Source: CAYSLU01 sp964431965
GTDB lineage: Bacteria; Verrucomicrobiota; Kiritimatiellia; CAIKKV01; CAYSLU01
NCBI GenBank assembly: GCA_964431965.1
Contig: CAYSLU010000036.1
Coordinates: 1-44,701, forward strand
DNA length: 44,701 bases
Reading direction: 5' to 3'
The position numbers and the translations under genes were made by a program. The notes beneath the pieces are model-generated. The model was given only the letters and a program-made list of their open reading frames with translations, made no database searches and had not been told where the DNA came from. Below, in pieces: positions 41,984 through 44,701 of the stretch (within the stretch, counting starts at the first letter, position 1; every line of letters begins with the position of its first letter).

Positions 41984-42340
41984 AGCGGGGAGCATGTGGG
42001 AAGCGGGATGGACGGTCAAGATCGGGGGAAACACACTTTGGGGAGCGTCGAGGCAGGGCTGAGCCCCGGATTCACTGTCACGCGGACGCTTCCGGCGTCT
42101 GGGTGCGCGGCGGGCACCCGCTCGACCAGCATGACCACAACGACCGGGATCAACCGTTTGCCCGGCATGAAACGGCCGGCCCTGCTGCGGCATCAACGCG
42201 GTCCGGGCGATTCAATATTGTACTTCTCTTTCGAAAAACCTTCATAAATGTCGTATCTGTACTCCGGGTCCGGATGTCTGGTGCTTCCTGAAGCGTTGCA
42301 AGCTGCTCAGAAATAGATAGTTGCGATATGCCATGCTTGG
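41984..42340. other. intergenic region upstream of the glutamine synthetase gene
   Basis: About 350 bases with no convincing gene. Short inverted repeats TTTCGAAA at 42229-42236 and GCTTC-CT-GAAGC at 42283-42294 lie 50-115 bases upstream of the sigma-54 promoter, where enhancer-binding sites would be expected. Neither matches the NtrC consensus well. Confidence 0.4.
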
Positions 42341-42358
42341 TTGGCACGGCGCTTGCAA
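42341..42358 (+). promoter_or_regulatory. sigma-54 (RpoN) promoter of the glutamine synthetase gene
   Basis: TTGGCACG-GCGC-TTGCAA is a nearly perfect -24/-12 element. GG is at 42343-42344 and GC at 42355-42356, with the correct 12-base offset. The predicted transcription start is near 42368, giving a 59-base leader. A palindrome CACCTTAGGTG (42377-42387) sits about 10-20 bases into the transcript. Confidence 0.85.
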
Positions 42359-42426
42359 TGGAGTGTGGTGTTTGTGCACCTTAGGTGATTCGCAGACGCC
42401 GGACCGCAAGACAAGGACCCAGGATC

Positions 42427-44544
42427 ATGAACTGCTGCGACGAGAAGACGGATTGCCTGCCGGAAGTGTTTGGCTCCAACGTTTTCAATGACACTGCGAT
42501 GCGGGAGCGTCTCCCGAAGGCCGTCTACAGGAAGCTCAAGGAGACAATCGACGAAGGCAAGGAGCTGGATTCGTCCATCGCCGATGTCGTGGCCAACGCC
42601 ATGAAGGACTGGGCGATCGAGAAGGGCGCCACGCACTTCTGCCACTGGTTCCAGCCCATGACCGGCATCACGGCCGAGAAGCATGACTCGTTCATTTCGC
42701 CCACCAGCAACGGCCAGATCATGATGGAGTTCAGCGGCCGGGAGCTGACGCAGGGCGAGCCGGATGCGTCGTCCTTCCCGTCCGGCGGACTGCGCGCGAC
42801 CTTCGAGGCCCGCGGGTACACGGTATGGGACTGCACCTCGCCGGTGTTCATCAAGACCGACGGCACCAACACGACGCTGTTCATTCCCACTTCCTTTGCC
42901 TCGTACACGGGAGAGGCGCTGGACAAGAAGACGCCGCTCCTGCGCTCGATGCAGGCGCTGAACACACAGGCGCTGCGCGTTCTGAGGATTCTCGGCAACA
43001 GCTCGAGCAAGCGCGTCGCGGCGACGCTGGGCGGCGAGCAGGAGTACTTCCTGATCGACCGCAAGTTCGTAGAGGGCCGCGAGGACCTGCGCCTGGCCGG
43101 GCGCACCCTCTTCGGTGCGCCGCCGCCCAAGGGGCAGGAGCTGGAGGATCAGTACTTCGGGGCGCTGCATGAGCGCGTCGCCTCCTTCATGGCCGACCTG
43201 AACGGCGAACTCTGGAAGCTGGGCGTTTTGGCCAAGACCCAGCACAATGAAGTGGCGCCGGCCCAGCACGAGATCGCGCCGGTCTACGCGACCGTCAACA
43301 TCGGCGTCGATCACAACCAGCTGACCATGGAGCTGCTCCAGAGGGTCGCCCGCCGCCACAACTTCGTGTGCCTGCTGCACGAGAAGCCCTTCGCCGGCGT
43401 CAACGGCTCCGGCAAGCACAACAACTGGGCGCTCTGCACCGACGACGGCATCAACCTGCTGAATCCGGGGCAGACGCCGCATGACAACGTGCAGTTCCTG
43501 GTGTTCCTGTTCGCGGTCATCCGCGCGGTGCACCGGTACTCGTCGCTGCTGCGCGCGACCGTGGCCACGCCGGGGAACGACCACCGCCTCGGAGCGAACG
43601 AGGCGCCGCCGGCGATCGTATCTGTCTTCCTGGGCGAGCAGCTGACGGACATCTTCCAGCAGATCAAGAAGGGCGCCGCCAGCAGCTCCACGGCCGGGGG
43701 GCATCTGCGGCTCGGCGTGACGACCCTGCCGGCCATTCCCAAGGACACGACCGATCGCAACCGGACGTCGCCCTTTGCCTTCACCGGCAACAAGTTCGAG
43801 TTCCGCATGGTGGGCTCCTCCCAGTCGCTGAGCGGCCCGAACTTCGTGCTCAACACGATCGTCGCCGAGACGCTGTCGGAGATCGCCGACCACCTGCAGG
43901 GCGCCCAGGACATCAACGGCCGGCTGCAGACGCTGCTGAAGAAATATGCGGACGAGCATGAGGCCGTGATCTTCAACGGCGACAACTACTCGGCTGCATG
44001 GGCCAAGGAAGCGGCGAAGCGCGGCCTGCCGAACGTCCGCAACTGCGTCGACTCCATCAACGACATGGTCTCGCCGGAGAACGCCGCCGTGCTGATCAAG
44101 CACGGCACCCTCCCGCGCGGCGAAATCGACGCCCGGCACGAGATTCTGCTCGAGAACTACGTGAAGGTGATCAACATCGAGGCGAAGACCATGCTCGACA
44201 TGGCGCGTCGCCAGATCCTGCCTGCGGTCGTCAGCTTTGCCGCGGATGTGGCCGATGGCGTCAACTCCGTCAAGGCGGCCGGGGCGAAGCCGGAGGTCCA
44301 GATCCGGCTGCTCAAGCGGCTGAACGCCGCCGCCAAGGACCTGGATGGCGCGATCGACGCGCTTGCGGCGGCGGTTGCCGGCGCGGCCGCAAAGGGCCAC
44401 GCCGACAAGAAGGCCGGGGCGTACCGCGATCTCGTGGTGCCGGCGATGGCCAGATTGCGGGCGGCCTCCGATGACGTCGAACCGGTGGTGAGCGCCGAGT
44501 ACTGGCCGCTGCCGACCTACGCCGACATGCTGTTCTGCCGCTGA
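42427..44544 (+). CDS. glnN: type III glutamine synthetase
   Basis: A 705-residue protein of the GSIII class, matching the usual length of about 700-730. Early signatures are LPKAVYRKLKETIDEGKELD, THFCHWFQPMTG and EKHDSF with the FSGRELTQGEPDASSFPSGG segment. The catalytic core follows: GGEQEYFLID, QHNEVAPAQHEIAP, HEKPFAGVNGSGKHNNWAL and GNKFEFRMVGSSQS. GSIII makes glutamine from glutamate, ammonia and ATP as a hexamer or dodecamer and is typically induced by nitrogen limitation. The start is supported by AAGGA about 9 bases upstream. The sigma-54 promoter fits NtrC-type control. The gene is monocistronic; the 3' flank holds a TGCGGACGG...CCGTCCGCA stem and a terminator. Confidence 0.95.
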   Translation: MNCCDEKTDCLPEVFGSNVFNDTAMRERLPKAVYRKLKETIDEGKELDSSIADVVANAMKDWAIEKGATHFCHWFQPMTGITAEKHDSFISPTSNGQIMMEFSGRELTQGEPDASSFPSGGLRATFEARGYTVWDCTSPVFIKTDGTNTTLFIPTSFASYTGEALDKKTPLLRSMQALNTQALRVLRILGNSSSKRVAATLGGEQEYFLIDRKFVEGREDLRLAGRTLFGAPPPKGQELEDQYFGALHERVASFMADLNGELWKLGVLAKTQHNEVAPAQHEIAPVYATVNIGVDHNQLTMELLQRVARRHNFVCLLHEKPFAGVNGSGKHNNWALCTDDGINLLNPGQTPHDNVQFLVFLFAVIRAVHRYSSLLRATVATPGNDHRLGANEAPPAIVSVFLGEQLTDIFQQIKKGAASSSTAGGHLRLGVTTLPAIPKDTTDRNRTSPFAFTGNKFEFRMVGSSQSLSGPNFVLNTIVAETLSEIADHLQGAQDINGRLQTLLKKYADEHEAVIFNGDNYSAAWAKEAAKRGLPNVRNCVDSINDMVSPENAAVLIKHGTLPRGEIDARHEILLENYVKVINIEAKTMLDMARRQILPAVVSFAADVADGVNSVKAAGAKPEVQIRLLKRLNAAAKDLDGAIDALAAAVAGAAAKGHADKKAGAYRDLVVPAMARLRAASDDVEPVVSAEYWPLPTYADMLFCR

Positions 44545-44658
44545 TCCGTCGGTCGGCACATTCCATCATTTTTCGGACTGCGGACGGCAGGCAGCTGGCG
44601 GGCGATGCGCAGCAGCCGTCCGCACTGAGGCCTCAGAACGGCCTAACCCGACTTTCGC

Positions 44659-44685
44659 AACTCACCCCTGATTGTGAGTTTTTTT
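44659..44685 (+). terminator. intrinsic terminator of the glutamine synthetase gene
   Basis: AACTCAC-ccctgatt-GTGAGTT leading into a run of seven T. It lies 115 bases past the stop codon. Between the two, a 9-base-pair stem at 44579-44587/44616-44624 and the perfect palindrome CTGAGGCCTCAG at 44625-44636 suggest a structured 3' region. Confidence 0.75.
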
Positions 44686-44701
44686 GAATGCCGCTTGGTG
44701 G

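Noticed and set aside
41996..42247. 83-codon plus-strand frame upstream of the glutamine synthetase gene
   Set aside because: No ribosome binding site, no recognisable domain, and its region looks like intergenic DNA.
44641..44660. GCCTAAC near the window end as an attC or insertion-sequence end
   Set aside because: The partner half would lie beyond the window; the visible hairpin is better explained as a terminator.

Overview
The window is GC-rich DNA, by eye well above 60% GC in most genes, from a free-living Gram-negative bacterium. The best fit is the Planctomycetota/Verrucomicrobiota/Kiritimatiellota/Lentisphaerota group. The grounds are a MoxR-DUF58-BatA-like-DUF4175-like-VWA-toroid operon, a dense set of polysaccharide-degrading enzymes without SusC/SusD genes, a type III glutamine synthetase, and GC-rich hairpin arrays between genes. 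This placement is inference; there is no rRNA in the window.

Layout. 1-1.6 kb: end of a coiled-coil gene and a ParE/RelE-type toxin-antitoxin pair. 1.9-13.6 kb, minus strand: a six-gene operon (MoxR ATPase, DUF58 protein, BatA-like VWA protein, large DUF4175-like protein, second VWA protein, secreted alpha/alpha-toroid protein), nearly all with 4-nt overlaps or short gaps. 13.75-15.9 kb: an oligogalacturonate-lyase-like propeller protein coupled to a DppA-type D-aminopeptidase. 15.96-17.7 kb: a GH29 alpha-L-fucosidase gene bracketed by two 151-bp direct copies of a MITE-like element with terminal inverted repeats. 18.27-20.18 kb: two genes that look lower in GC (nine-TM membrane protein, lipoprotein), each followed by an integron attC-like imperfect palindrome. 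20.4-29.9 kb, plus strand: a four-gene glycan operon (GH95-like, cysteine hydrolase, unassigned six-hairpin glycosidase, heparinase II/III-like lyase) behind a leaderless-type promoter. 29.9-33.8 kb: a very large secreted protein. 33.95-37.5 kb: a truncated XRE helix-turn-helix reading in frame into a GH42 beta-galactosidase, followed by a UroD-superfamily gene and a decayed stretch. 37.9-40.6 kb: sialidase-like protein plus AXE1-type acetyl esterase. 40.7-41.9 kb: YhcG/DUF1016 nuclease-like protein carrying hairpin palindromes inside its coding sequence. 42.3-44.7 kb: type III glutamine synthetase behind a textbook sigma-54 promoter, ending at a terminator.

How it works together. Most carbohydrate enzymes lack signal peptides, so they probably act in the cytoplasm on imported oligosaccharides rich in fucose, galactose, uronic acid and possibly acetylated sialic acid. 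The large signal-peptide protein at 30-33.8 kb is the exception. The MoxR/VWA operon looks like an envelope-associated chaperone or assembly system. The regions at the window start, 18-20 kb and 40.7-42.3 kb look like acquired accessory islands: a toxin-antitoxin pair, putative gene cassettes, MITE-like elements and a YhcG-type gene.
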